DNA of 64,000 nt from the NCBI RefSeq assembly GCF_001411555.2, contig NC_049905.1, positions 620,001-684,000 on the forward strand. Direction: 5' to 3'. A program made the translations under genes and the position numbers. Below are positions 26,605 through 39,200 of the stretch, piece after piece. This stretch comes from Juglans regia. Lineage: Eukaryota > Streptophyta > Magnoliopsida > Fagales > Juglandaceae. The notes under the pieces were generated by a model. That model did not search any database, was not told where the DNA came from, and worked only from the letters and a program-made list of their open reading frames with translations. Positions within the stretch are counted from its first letter, which is position 1. Every line of letters starts with the position of its first letter.

Positions 26605-27488
26605 GGAAAAGCTTCCAGCCGGTCGGGTAAATCCAGTTTTCACACCGATCAATAAAATTTCGCCACATAAGATATACAATAAATCTCTATTTACACTCAC
26701 ATATACTAGATTCTTTCCTTATTTTCCATCTCTTCCCCTCTTCCCTCTCTCCCTCCCCCACCCCGCAGCAACTTCCCCCCGCTCTCTCTAAAATACCTTC
26801 TCTTTCTCTCTCTAAAATACATTCTCCTCACTCTCCTCTGCATGCCGAGCAACTGAACAAGTGAATTCACCATAACTGTGGAAAATGAAATACTTTTGAT
26901 ATTTCTAATAAACTTTCCAGTGATATACATTCCTGAGCATTTACCTCTTCTAGCTTTGGTGGAAATTCTATAATTTCTTCAAGTTGCTTGCAATTATGCA
27001 ATATAAGACTCCTCAATTTAACAAATGTTTTGATGCTTGCTGGAATGCTTACAATATCACTGCCTGATAGATCTAATGGTCCCAGATTGGGAAAGAAATG
27101 AAATGGCCCAAATAAACTTGAATTTGATAGGCTAGAGTTTTTAAAATTCAATTGCAACGACGACAAAAATGCTAATAAGAAAGAATTGTGGCGAAGAGAT
27201 ATGACTGAATTTGTTGGAGGCAACAATGAGAATAATTCTGCACTCGATGAAGCTTCATTTTCCCTTGCAGAGGAGATCGACAATCTTTTGGTTGCTCGAC
27301 TTGCAGATGAGAGCAAAGAGAGTGTATTTTAGATAGAGAGAAGAAGAAGAAGGGAAAGAGATGAAAAATAAGGAAGGAATCTGATGCATTTGAGTGTAGA
27401 TGGAGATTTGTTGTATGTCTTACGTGGCAAAATTCTATTGGCCAGTGTGAAAACTGGATTTTCACCTGACTGGCTAGGAGCTTTTCCC
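26605..27488. mobile_element. Mutator-like (Pack-MULE-type) element carrying an R-gene fragment
   Basis: Long inverted arms bound the element. The left arm runs from GGAAAAGCTTCCAGCC (26605) to about 26855; the right arm is its diverged reverse complement, about 27290-27488. The arms share ATCCAGTTTTCACAC and then a CT-rich stretch ending near a CGAGCAAC word. Flanks AAATAATAT (26596-26604) and AAATAACAT (27489-27497) match at 8 of 9 positions, as expected for the 9-bp duplication of Mutator-like elements. There is no transposase. The roughly 430-base interior is a piece of a TIR-NBS-LRR gene on the minus strand. Confidence 0.78.
26915..27240 (-). pseudogene. Captured TIR-NBS-LRR leucine-rich-repeat fragment
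   Basis: The minus-strand frame reads as LRR sequence of N-like resistance proteins: PNLGPLDLSGSDIVSIPASI, then LRSLILHNCKQLEEIIEFP, then EEVNAQECISLESL. These are the LxxLxLxxC repeats and the GC/EC-ISLE motif typical of plant TNL receptors. There is no TIR or NB-ARC domain, and the frame runs out of LRR similarity near 26915. It lies wholly between the inverted arms of the Mutator-like element, so it is most simply a captured exon piece rather than a resident gene. An open frame starting at 27316 (about 149 codons) extends through it, so a chimeric transcript could still be translated. Confidence 0.75.
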
Positions 27489-27630
27489 AAATAACATATG
27501 AAAAATTAGAATATCTAAAAATAAGACAAAATGAATGGCTATTGCACCTTCGAATGGCCGGCTAGCTAGGGATTCCCGGCCTGCAATGGCATGCATGCAT
27601 GCATGGTAACACTTGAAATAACGACACCTC

Positions 27631-27876
27631 TGTTGATTTTTTTATGAGCACAAAGTGTAACTTGAGAATAGAAACAAATGTAGGAAAAACGAAAACCTTT
27701 CATGAATAAATTGATGAATTTACAATGAGTGAACTAGTGCTTATATACACTTGAAAAAATAATAGAAAAAATAATTGAAATAACGGAATTACAAATTCTG
27801 ATTTGCCTTATCTACTTTTAGCCTTTCCTCCTTTGATTTTAATTCCATTTTGTCAATATGGGAGGTTTTACCCCAA
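27631..27876 (-). repeat. 3' LTR of the copia element
   Basis: It aligns through most of its length with 32256-32476; both copies share gaatttacaatgagtgaact and an ATTCCATTTTGTCAATATG block. This copy has about 18 extra bases near its outer end that the other LTR lacks. Confidence 0.85.
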
Positions 27877-30800
27877 CCCCCCCCCCCCCCCCTCAAGATG
27901 AACATGGATGTTTAGAATGTTCATCTTGCTAAGAGTATGATGAAAAAGCAATGACTCGAGAGGCTTGGTGAAGATGTCTGCTAATTGTAATCTCGAAGGA
28001 ATGTAAAAAAGCTTGATGATGTTTTGCTGCAGCTTTTCCCTAACAAGATGACAATCTATTTGTATGTGCTTTGTTCTCTTATGTTGAACTGGATTAATGG
28101 TAATAGAGAGAGCTGATTTGCTATCAGTGTAGAGCATTGTTGGCTGAGGATGATCAACACTGAGATCTTGTAGAGCATAGAGCAGCCACTACACCTCACA
28201 TGTAGTTGCTGCAAGGGCCTTGTATTCTGCTTCTGCAGATGATCGACTAATTGTAGCTTGTTTATTAGATTTTCATGAGATTAATGAATCTCCTAGAAAG
28301 ATAGCAAAGCCTGTAACACTTCTTCAAGTGTCTATACAACTTGCCACTCACTATCTGAAAAAGCTTTAAGTTTCAAGCCTGAAGAGGAGAAGAACAACCC
28401 TTGGCCTGGTGTTGATTTTAAGTACCTAAGCACTCGAACAACAGCTTGATGATGAGAGACAGCTAGTTTGGCAATAAATTGGCTAAGAACTTGAACAACA
28501 TAGGCAAGATCAAGCCTTGTGATTGTTAAATATAGTAATATGCTAACTAGCCTTTTGTAGCCTCATAAAGATAGGGATCATTTGCAGTGAGCTTGAGGTT
28601 GGATTCCATTGGAAATGCAACTGGCTTGGAACTAATGAGACCCATATCTTGAAGTATGTCTAAAGCATACTTTCTTTGACAGAGTGAAATTCTAGACTTT
28701 GATCTAGCTACTTCCAATCCAAGGAAGTACTTAAGTTGCCCCAAGTCTTTAATAGTGAACTTGTTATGCAAAAAGGTCTTGAGTTTTTGAATTTCAAACA
28801 AATTATCACTAACTAGTAGAACATCATCTATATAAACTAGTAATGTTATGAAGGAAGTAGTAGTTTTCTTGATAAATAGTGAGCAATCAAAATTGCCTTG
28901 AGTGAAGCCATAATCGAGAAAGGTATGAGAAAGCTTTGCAAACCATTGTCGAGAGGCCTGCTTCAGGCCATAAAAACTCTTTAAAAGTTTGCAAACTGTG
29001 TTGGACTGTGTAATACTCAATCCAGAGGCACTTTCATATAAACTTCTTCATATAATTCACCATGTAAAAATACATTGTTTTCATCTAATTGGTGAATGTG
29101 CCAACTTCTAATTGCAACAACAGCCAATAATAGTCGAATGGAAGGGATTTTTACCACTAAAGAGAAAGTATCAAAAAAGTCTAAACTTTCTTGTTGAGTG
29201 TAGCTTTTAGCTACCAATCTTGCTTTGTATCTTTCTATAGTTCTATCAGCATTGTATTTAACTCAAGAAAACCATTTTGCAACCTATGGTTTGTTTATTT
29301 TTAGGCAAAGTAACAAGTTCCCAGGTTTTGTTTAACTCTAAAACATCAAGTTCATTTTTCATAGCAGCTTGTCATTCAAGTAATTTTGCAGCTTATTTGT
29401 ATGTTTTGGGTTCTTGAGAAGTAGAAATATATAGAAGCTAAAAAGGCTTTGTGTGGTACTGAAAGTCTACTAGCAGAAAGAAATGAAGATATATCATAGA
29501 AATTACCTGTGTTAGAGGAGCAACCAGTAGAAGTAGATGGATTGTTTGCATATTAAAACAATGAGGCAGTACCACAATAATAATCCTGCAAAAATTTTGG
29601 TGGTTGTTTAATTTTGGTTGATTTTCTGATATGTGAATTAGGTGAAGTAGTTTGATGATGATAAATGTTTATGTGAGATGAAACTGGTTCATTGGAGGTT
29701 ACTGAAGGTATATTCAGATTAGAAGAGATAAAAAATATTTGTATGAGATGAAATTGGTTCATTGGAGGTTGCTGAAGGTATATTCAGATCAGAATAGATA
29801 GGATCATGTTGAAACTCTGAATGAGGAAACAAAAATGTAGGTGCTTCAGAGTTAAGTGGGAGAGCTTTGAATGGAAAATTGGCTTCATGAAACACAACAT
29901 TTTTGAAGATGAAAATTATGTTTGTGTTCAAGTCCATGAGTTTGTAACCTTTGACATCAGAGGGATATTCTAAAAATAGACATTTAGTCGCCCTTGGATC
30001 AAACTTTTGTCTGTGATTAGTAAGTGTAGATGCAAAACATAAGCAGTCAAAAACTTTTAAATGAGAAAGATTAGGTGGTTTGTGAAATAACATTTCAAAA
30101 GGTGTTTTGTTTTGAAGAAGAGGGGTTGGAATTCGATATATAATATGTGCTGCAGTCAACACACAGTCACTCCAAAAAGTTAGAGGTAAGTTTGCTTGAA
30201 ACATTAGCTTTAGTTGTGTTTAATAAGTGTTGAAGTTTTCTTTCGACAACTCCATTTTGTTGTGGAGTTTCTACACAACTCATTTGATGCAAAATGCTAT
30301 TTTCATTAAAGAATTTTGTAAGAATGAATTTTAAACCATTGTCTATTCTTATGGTTTTGACAGAAGTGTCAAATTGTGTTGTAACCATTTAACAAAAGTT
30401 TGGTAGTAAAAATGAAACTTCAGATTTTGTTCTAAGCATGAAAGTGCATCTTGTAAAATCATCTACTATAGTTAAGAAAAACTTAAAACCACAATATGAA
30501 ACAGTAGCAAAAAGACTCCATATATCACAATGAATCAATTCAAACTCTCTATTCGAAATATGATGTGATATAGGGAAAGAAAGCTTTTTTCTGCTTTGCT
30601 AGTGGATAGATTTCACAGACATTTGTACAATCAAATGTTATTGAATTGTCTATTTGTCTAAGAAAAAGTATTCTAGAATTTGAGACATGACTTAATCTGT
30701 AGTGCCAAAGGTTTAACTGGTTTTGAGTAGTAGCTGAAGCAAAACATGGTGGATAATTAAACTGATATTGATGGCAGGAATGAGCTTTCGAGGAAGGTTG

Positions 30801-31218
30801 AGATAGATGATAAAGTCTTTGTTTCTCAAACGCAATCCCAATCATTTTCTTCATTGATTGGTCTTGTAAAATGCAATAAGAGCCAAAAAAAATATAGACA
30901 AAATTAGAGTCTTTGGTTAGTTTAGAAACAGATAAAAGATTGAATGAGAAACTAGGGACACAAAAAATTGTTTAAATGTAATGTGCTATAGATACTCATT
31001 GTCCAAGTGTATGATGCTGGAACAGTTTGGCCATTAGAAAGATTAATAAAACTTGTAATTGGTGTAGGTGTAGAGGAATATATAAGAGGTGAACAGATCA
31101 TATGATCTGTTGCACCAGTATCTAGGATCCAAGAAAAATTAGAATTTAACTTGGTATAAGCATAATTGCATTGGGTAAAAGTGTTACCAGAAAATTGAGG
31201 GGTAGTGACTAAATTCAC
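27868..31218 (-). pseudogene. copia pol remnant (protease, integrase, RT, RNase H)
   Basis: Pieces occur in order. Protease: SWILDTGATDHM near 31110. Integrase zinc-binding start: LWHYRLSHVSNSRI near 30700. Integrase core end: ETPQQNGVVERK near 30260, then [20 protein letters not shown] near 30160. RT: FYGLKQASRQW and YIDDVLLVSD at about 28980-28800. RNase H: LYTDSKSALSI and HIQIDCHLVREK at 28137-27868. The pieces lie in different frames separated by stops, so the enzyme is dead. Confidence 0.88.
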
Positions 31219-31524
31219 AGCTGTTGTAGATGAATTGGTATTCTGAGTGGATGAATTTGAGTTGGCAAGTGATAGAAGCTTATTAAACTATTCAGCAGTT
31301 AAAGAAAACCTTTGGTTCTCATTACTATTTTGAATATAGACCTCTTTAGTTGAAATGGGTGCATGTGTAGAGGGAGAATTTCTTTTTCCCTTAGGTCCAG
31401 TCCATCCAAAGGGATAGCCATGCAATTGGAAATATTTGTCAATTGTATGACCATTGTAGCCACAATGAGTACAATGCAGTGAGGATTTCTTTGACTTCTC
31501 TTTGGAGAACTTGGTCTGAATATG

Positions 31525-32184
31525 CTAATGAGGTTGAGTAAATTGCTTTGCTAACAAAGCATGTGTTTTAGTGCTTGCAGAATTGGTAAGTTGCCTATGA
31601 CTTTCTTCTTGAAGCAGTAAAGAAAACACTTTAGCCATGCTAGGCAATGAAACAACAAGCAATAATTGAATCCTTACTGAAGCATAGGAATCATTTAAGC
31701 CAACAAGAAACTTCAAGACATAATCTAACTGTTGTCGAAGTAGCAAAAAATTGAACAACTCACAAGTGCAAGAAGCCATTTTTCCGCAGGTACACATTGG
31801 GAATGGTCTATAATTGACATATTCATCCCAAAGAGTCTTAAATGTACTAAAATACTTTGTAATTGATGATGAACCATGCTTTATACAACTTAGAGATTTT
31901 TCAAGATGAAAAACTTTTGGGCCATCACTTCTCAAATATCTAGTTTTTAACTCATTCCAGAGATCTACAACAGATGCAACATAAAGCAAGTTATTTCTTA
32001 TGTCTTTAGAAATGGAATTCATGAGCCAAGAAAGTACCAAGTTGTTGGCATGCAACCAAGCAATGTGATTAACACGCTGATCAGTAGAAGGAGCAATGAT
32101 CGAACCATCAATAAAAGGTACCTTGTTCTTGATAGTCAAGGCTATGGTGATTGATTGACTCCAAACAATGTAGTTGTCTCCCAC
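31525..32184 (-). pseudogene. copia gag remnant
   Basis: A 219-codon open piece has the WSQSITIALTIKNKVPFIDG opening and a WNELKTRY motif typical of plant copia gag (UBN2-type). It is cut before the expected zinc knuckle, which appears to continue in other frames to about 31400. Nonfunctional as read. Confidence 0.85.
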
Positions 32185-32255
32185 AAAAATTTATGAGACA
32201 AGAAAAGTACCAGAATTGTCACTTGGATGTAGATAAAAAGGAGTAGAAGAATCAT

Positions 32256-32476
32256 CTGAGGCATTTATGAGAATAGAAACAAAGGAATGAGAAAATGAAA
32301 ACCTTTCATGAATAATCTAATGAATTTACAATGAGTGAACTAGTGTTTATATACACTTGAAGAAATAACTGAAATAATAGAATTAATTACAAATTCTGAT
32401 TTGCCTTCTCTACTTTTAGCTTTTCCTCATTTGATTTTAATTCCATTTTGTCAATATGAGAGGCTATACTCCAACA
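32256..32476 (-). repeat. 5' LTR of the copia element
   Basis: It matches the 27631-27876 LTR and begins TGTTGGAGTATAGCC on the minus strand. The inner boundary is approximate because the primer-binding site is not clearly recognisable. Confidence 0.75.
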
Positions 32477-32481
32477 ACCTC

Positions 32482-35081
32482 CCTGAGGGATGTACACATG
32501 CAAGAGGGCACACACACACATAGAAACTGATCAGAAGCTTTCGATATTTTCAGACCTCACAATACTCATCATGACAATACCCTGATCACGAGCTTTCAGG
32601 ATAAAGGAACCATGCATGCACAGTACTCATCATGAGCCTTGTAATTACTAATAACTTGAATTGAACGTCGTCGATCGGAGGATAATTTTAATTAACAATA
32701 TCCCATCGGAGTCACCTCTTTCCTTGTGTATATATAACCAAACCGTCGTGAGATCAATGCACGAGTCTTCAAACTATTAATTATGTTTCGGGGTCTAATC
32801 TAGCTAGAATTTAATTCTCGATCTGATCATTAATTTCCCAGTGACAATAAGTTTATGTATACATCTCTAAAGTACTATATCTTTAATGAAACGATATTAA
32901 TTATCATTAAGACCTAAGATTATTCTCGATTCTATAATTAATAGTTATAGATCTAGCATTAATTATTGTTTCTAAAAATTCATACAAACGTACGAAGTTA
33001 CAAACTACGTATTCAGGCCGGACATCATGCTTTACGCGTCTAGATTTTTTTAATTGGCATAAATTCCGGAGAATATTACTGTTTAATTTGGAAAGGGTGT
33101 GTAAGATAAGATGCGAAACAGCTACCTCGACCAGCAACTTTTAATGCGCCTTTGTTCTTGGCAAGCCGAGTCCGTCTTCTTTCTTCTTCTAATTTTTTTT
33201 TTTTCCTCCTTGAGTAGTGTGTTTTTGTGCTTGCATGTCAACTTGTTAATATTGGTGTGTAATATCCAAACCGAGGACAGCCCATAAGAAAGTCTCCCCA
33301 GGTATTGGACACAGCCCATTTTTGTTCGAGTCTTGAGTCTTGACAGTGGATTTGAGCTAATTGGGAAACTTTTGTGGGCATTAGTAGATGTCTCAGGCCC
33401 CAATTATTGAGTTTTTTTTTTCATGGCATTTGTAATCGAATTCTTTTTACATTAACAGTTTAATTGTTAGACTTGAGTTTTGAATTGAAAGATCAGGTTA
33501 AAGGGTTTCCAAGTTCTTGATGTATATTGGAATTGTTGGATATAATATTAAATCAATAATGATTTTGGGATAATGAGTGATTTTACATGACATCAGAGTA
33601 AATATTTTAGCTCACCCATTGAAAGTGAGTCTAGCCCATACATAACGAAGAATGTTAAGATCATGATCTTAAAATTGTCTAATTTAAATTTTTAAGGCCA
33701 GTTGATGATTTTACAATAATACCATCTAGAAAAAAAAAAACTCAAGATTATCTCTATGAGTACTGTATTGTTATATTAAGAAATGGAAGCTAGGGATCTC
33801 AGTGTCCTCTCCTCAATAACGAGGGTCTACGTGCCCATGAATTTACAGGGTTGAGGTCAAATATTGCTATATGCTTTGCTGATATTGGAGGAATGAGGAT
33901 ATGGGGTGGGCTGTATAGTTTTCACTTTCAGATGCGTACATCTTTAGGCTAAACGAAGACTGAGCTTGTAACTTTCAGTTTCTTTCCTTCAGTTGACATG
34001 CGCTTTCTGATCTTAGAAATTACATTGTCTAATTATACTAACAATTGCTTATACATGTCATGACTCTTAACATTTTCTTCAGTTGTAATTTGGGGCCCTT
34101 TTGGGGCCAATAACCCAGTTCCTATTTCTTATTCTTATATTATTATATATGTTCCTCATTAACTTCTCATGCCGTGACTTCTGTGACAGAGTTTAGGTGA
34201 TGTGTGTCCAAAAGTTTGGCGTTTGTCAATGTGCTGCATCAATTAGTAGTATGCAGTATTAAGGCTGTGTACTGAGTACTGCAGTCTGCAGCCAATGAAT
34301 TAGGTCCTGACATCTTTAGAATATGAATTGGCATGTGACTCAGATTCGTGGTTTTCAGTATCCATTATAAATCTGACGCATTTGACATGACAATGGTTTG
34401 ACAAATCTAGAGTTGGAAGAAAGGAAACAATTTGAATTTGCGTTCAAGGTTGGTGTTTCTTGATAAAATTTTGTGCAGAGTGCGTGTAGTATTTAGTAGT
34501 AAGCATTACTTTGGGAGAAGAATGAACTCAGAACAAATGAGAGGTGTGGTCCCTAAAGGCATGAGCTTGTAAAAGGTTTGAATCTAACCTCCTAATATTT
34601 CACTCAATGGGATCAGTATACCTTGGCAGTTCTTGGGGAGATGGGGTTGGTTGGGCACAAGCTGGTGCCATTTTAAGTAACTGGCAATTTGCCAAAAATA
34701 AGTTTTGATCTATGAAACATTCTACTTCAAGCATGTCCTTCACATCACTAACATGGTAGGGTTATTTTTCATAGATATAAACTTTTTCAGGGTTGTTTCT
34801 CGAGTATACTAAACAGTATTCTGGACACAAAATCATGGAGTCTCGTCTCTGCATATTCTGCATAAAACTTCTACTCTGCATACTGTTGCCTATGCCAGTT
34901 GTGAAAAGAGAGACGCATTTGAATAAAATGTGTTGCATTAATGTGAGCAACTGATTTAATGAAGAGGATAAAATAGTTTCCCATTGTTGTCCTACTCAAA
35001 CTACTTGCAATTACATACTATTTTCCTCCTCTCCTACCTGACACACTAGCCAAATTCTCTTCTTGTATGCAACCTCTGAAA
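32482..35081. other. Intergenic DNA
   Basis: No gene is recognisable. A CA run lies at about 32508-32520, with AT-rich DNA elsewhere. The last 150 bases before 35082 should contain the 3' UTR of the minus-strand IQD gene. A segment near 33525-33640 faintly resembles a retrotransposon LTR/primer-binding region but lacks a partner. Confidence 0.5.
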
Positions 35082-37188
35082 TCATCTGAAGCCACCATGT
35101 CGGTCCCAAACCTGCAATGAGCACCCTGAGTCAAAGCTGAGATCTCTAATCGTTCGACTTGATTTTATAGGACCTGGAACGCCTTTCAAGCTTGGAGATC
35201 TTTGCTGGCAACTGCTAGTCTTGCAAATCCTACCACCGCTTGACACTTCAGTATTAATGGAGGATATGAAAGACAGCTTATTCTTACATGGTGAATAGCT
35301 TTCAGAACATGTATCAAAACTCCTTGGCCTTAACTTTGGCGAGCTCATTGATCTTGCTTTAGCTTTCGCAGATTCAGTAGCAGCCATGTAAGTTGGAACA
35401 ACAGGAGAGCTTGAAAATGAATTATGATCTCCTAATGAACACTGCCTCCTATGAAATGATCTTCTGGGAACAATTATCGGAGACTCCAATCCTTCCAAGT
35501 TATTCCGTCCCTGAACATTTCTTAGCTTAGGTTGTCTTCTTCCGTAATCCTCTTGTTGTCTTGGATTTGAAGTTGGAACTGGGTCCAAATCTTCAAGTTC
35601 TCTGCTTTTAACAACTTGGGTATCCACCCATTGATCCAACCAGTACCTCCATCTTCCATTTACCTTGCTTCGTTCTGTTTCCGCTGACTTCTGAAACATT
35701 TTTCAGCTGAAAATTCAGTTACTATAATCTAAGCTTGTGAAATATATAACGTGAAGATCACAAAAGCAAAGGAGCTTACTCGGTGGCTAAATGCATAATC
35801 CTTTATCCGTTCCCTCTTAATCATAGCTTCCTTCTTACTTGAGAACAATGCTTCTTCCTCTTCCTTTGACAGTACGCTGTCATCCCACCTTCTTTGACTG
35901 TTTGAATCTATCTGAAAACCATTTATTTTTCGCCAGCCAAATTAGGTCAGTCTGAATATGCAAAGGAAAGAAGTAATTTATTAATGCTAGAAAATAAAAT
36001 AGTCAAGGATACATGCAGAAAAAGAATGTTTCCATAACGAGAGGAATGGTATATGGATTTTGCAGATCAGTTGTTCACGTTAAAATGAGTCATTGAGTTC
36101 TGCACTCTATACCTTTATTATCTTGTCTTTCCAATCCTGCAGTTGTTTAGTTCCGTCATGATCCCAAGTGCCTTCGGCCATTTCGAATCTTCGTGTGCAA
36201 ACCTGTGACTGAATATTTACCATGGACTGCAAGCACTTGAGGGTAGTTAGAGCTTGGCGCCTTACAGCTCTGCCTCGAATGATAGCTTGAAGCCTCACTA
36301 TTCCCTTCAATGCCCGCAAAGCTTTCCTTGCCTGCAAATCTCTCCCACATAAGTTCATCAAAATCCTGGAAATCCATGAGAATTGAAGAAGAAAAGAAAA
36401 ACAGATCTAAGTTGTGTTCATTTTCTTTCCCGTAATTATGAGTTAAAAAATTGGTGGAGTGACTTAAATTGTGTTCTAGAATCTAGATACCAAAATACTG
36501 ACTTTTACCTTCTGTTAACAGGATTTTCTTTTTTTATTATCATTCTTCTAACAGCAAATCTATAGAGTTTCCAAGACTAGTTCTATGAAATTCAGAGAGA
36601 GAACCTCGAAATATGACCAGTGAATTAGTTAGCAGAAAAGGAGATATGAGGCAAATAAAAAGTTTGTTAAAACTCACAAGGTAGCCCCGAAAGGCAGTCT
36701 GAATTTTGGTGGCAGAAATTTCATGGATCTCCTTCTTATACTGATAGTGGGATGAAGGGGCGTCAGCTCGAAGTTTAATTACTGAAAGCTCTTTTGTTTC
36801 ATATTCAAATTGATGGTCAGATTGAGAGGCGCCTGTCAACCGGACAACCTCAGCAGCAGCAGCTTGAGCAGCTGCAACAGCTGCTTCAGCAGCAGCAGCA
36901 GAGGCAAGAGCCACGGCGAGGGCATGCTTGCTTTGCTCTTCCTCTGCCTCACACAGACTCCTTTCTTTCAAGGAAGTTGGTGCAGTGAGCGAGGGTAACC
37001 TTTTGGTCTTAAACCTTCCAAATATCCATTTCCTTTTCTTCTCCTGATAATATTTATCTCAAATGAGGAACCGAATCGAAGACCAAAACTATCAAAGAAG
37101 CAAATCATTTTACCTTTTCTGGTCTTGACTGCGTTTCTCTGATAAAGAACCTCTTCACTATATTGAACCAGCTCTTCTTCCTAGCCAT
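35082..37188 (-). CDS. IQ67-domain (IQD) calmodulin-binding protein
   Basis: IQD proteins are plant scaffolds that bind calmodulin and associate with microtubules, the plasma membrane or the nucleus. Five exons on the minus strand: 37188-37114, 37043-36678, 36331-36113, 35911-35780 and 35690-35082. They join in frame with GT-AG ends to give about 466 residues. The start MARKKSWFNIVKRFF is the usual IQD N-terminus. An Ala-rich helical stretch lies at about residues 65-85. The IQ67 region spans about residues 133-200, with IQTAFRGYLARKALRALKG, then LQAIIRGRAVRRQA, then LQSMVNIQSQV. It is interrupted at the conserved phase-0 intron between FRGYL and ARKAL. A WLDQWV motif and Ser/Arg-rich tail follow (SPKLRPRS near residue 405), as in the IQD11-14 subgroup. 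No damage seen. The exact orthologue is not assigned. Confidence 0.92.
36583..36621. repeat. 39-base exact direct repeat, copy in IQD intron 2
   Basis: The sequence from ctatgaaattcagaga to atatgaccagt is identical to 37440-37478, 857 bases away and upstream of the IQD start codon. It lies inside the 36332-36677 intron. Confidence 0.9.
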
Positions 37189-38609
37189 TGAAGAATCAAT
37201 TCATCACATTGATCCGAGAAGGTTCTGTAACTACGCTGGTAGAGTGGTTTCTGGTAGTAAATAAATGCATCAGTTAGGAAAAAAGGTTAAAAACTATGCA
37301 AACACTATTGGCTAGTAATGGAGTAGATTAGTCACTGAACTATTTACAACAAACTGAACCATTGTTCCTGTAATTCAGCAGATCAAGCAAGAATCACAGC
37401 TTCAGAAAGTGAGAGTTCCTGGAAACTTGGATACTACTACTATGAAATTCAGAGAGAGAACCTCGAAATATGACCAGTTATTGTTTTTATTTTCTGATAC
37501 AAATTCCCAGTAAAGGACACGCTATGGAGGAAATATCCAGAGTTTTTATAATATCACACACCCAAGGTTTTGTTAAATATATAAGTTGAAAACAACTAAT
37601 ATTGGCATTTGATGTATGTGTTTTGTGCATCTATCCAATCATTCATATTTCGCATGATGGTTTTCTCTGTTCAATTGTGGGCCTTTAAATAAGCGATTCT
37701 TGGGAAAAGGCATAGGCGCTTTGTAGTCATGGAGGCAACCTTTTAAAGACAAATGAGAACTCTTCCCAGCCTCATGGGCCCTCTCCTTTTTTCCATGCTT
37801 CCATTTTCTCTACTGTAACAGACATGTTCATGTGCTGTGGGGAGTGAAATCACGGAACTGTCCTTAGTTGTTTTTGCTCTGAGGGTATAGCATGTTTTGG
37901 CAACCCATCATATATATGGATATTCTCTCTTGCTCCTTGTCAAGTTTGCTTTTTTGGGGTGCCACCATTTCAATTCCTCCCAATCCTTAACCTGCACTTG
38001 ATTCATCTATGTTGATCATTCTGTATGTTTCAAGTAGTGAATACCCAAAAAAAAGGTGACCGGTTGTAATTAACTAGCGTATACTATCAATACCAATTTG
38101 CCAAGATGATCATCTTTGACTTTGCCTTTCACTTTTACTACCTTAGTTGTTATTTTCCATTAGCAGCATATTCAAAAGAATGCTTACCTCTGTAAAGAAA
38201 CATAATACAGGCTGTTCCTAATATCTCTTTAAGTACAGGTAGACTATTCCACACACATGGAGTGGCAGAGAGAGAGAGCTATAATTGAGGGAAAGTGGGG
38301 GGAGTCACAGTGTGCAAGAGATAGGGGATTGTGGAGAAGAAAACAAAGCAGCCTTTTGTTGTGAGAAGTGAAGACAGCTGTGAAAGGGCCCTAAAGAGAT
38401 GAGTTGTCATAATACATTCTCATCTTTTGAAAAAGGGATGAAAATAATTCTCTCTTGCAGTAGTCTTGTGGGTGTCTACTAGGCTAAGGAATGGAGTTTT
38501 ATGGGAAGTGGGAGCTTCCTCCTGTTGTATAGACCACAAGCACAAGTTTAGTATTCCTCTTAAAAAAAACACTCTTTTACCTTCTTGAAAACAGAACTCA
38601 ACATTAATG
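37189..38609. other. Upstream region of the IQD gene and intergenic DNA
   Basis: Presumptive IQD 5' UTR and promoter (minus strand) occupy the first several hundred bases. The rest has no recognisable gene. The DNA around 38260-38420 is purine-rich with short GA runs. Confidence 0.5.
37440..37478. repeat. 39-base exact direct repeat, copy upstream of IQD
   Basis: Identical to 36583-36621. This copy lies about 250 bases upstream of the IQD start codon, in probable leader or promoter DNA. Confidence 0.9.
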
Positions 38610-39154
38610 ATTATTTACAGGGCTGTTCACCGACCCGACCCGGAAAACAACAAATTCCGACCCGACTCGAAATTGTTTCACACCGATTAACCGTTAGCCG
38701 ATTACCCGTTATCTTTACCCGTTAACCGATTACCCGAATTTATTTCTTTTTTCTTTTTTTATTTTTTCTTTTGGGGGAGATTTCTCTCACAAACCCAGAT
38801 CCAAATCACAATCAGACCCACACGATAATCATCTTAAAATCGAAATCAGATGGAACCGGATGCCAAATATGATGATAGCAGAGAAAAAAAGAGAGCTCAT
38901 TGACTAGATCCAGAAGAAAAACCCAGAAAAAAAAAATAAGAAAGACTCTGATACAAATGAAAGAAACAGGGAATATGGTTATTGTACCATGATTCTCCTG
39001 TTCTTGGGCTTGATTTCCCGGATGGTGGTTTCTTAATTCTCGATCGCCAGCTTGAATATAAGAGACCTATGTTTCGTTCTTGAAAATTTCCTTCCCAAAA
39101 TGCGTGTAAAAACATAAAGGAACAGAACTAATTTCAGAAAGCAAACCCGACTGT

Positions 39155-39157
<3 letters not shown>

Positions 39158-39195
<38 letters not shown>
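39158..39195. repeat. (GA)n microsatellite
   Basis: About 19 GA units inside the hAT-type element. Confidence 0.95.

Positions 39196-39200
<5 letters not shown>

Larger units (their letters stand above)
27631..32476 (-). mobile_element. Degenerate Ty1/copia LTR retrotransposon
   Basis: The element is bounded by a 5-bp direct repeat ACCTC (27626-27630 and 32477-32481). Its outer ends are TGTTG and CAACA. Domain order on the minus strand is gag, protease, integrase, reverse transcriptase, RNase H, which is the copia order. The LTRs are about 220-245 bases. A G-run on the minus strand (27878-27892 on the plus strand as C) beside the 3' LTR is the polypurine tract. All frames are broken by stops and shifts, so it cannot encode a full polyprotein. 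The LTRs differ at many positions, indicating an old insertion. Confidence 0.9.

Noticed and set aside
33525..33640. Possible LTR/primer-binding remnant (tgttggatataatattaaat, then tgacatcagagt)
   Set aside because: No partner LTR, no coding remnant and no target duplication were found, so it is left as intergenic DNA.
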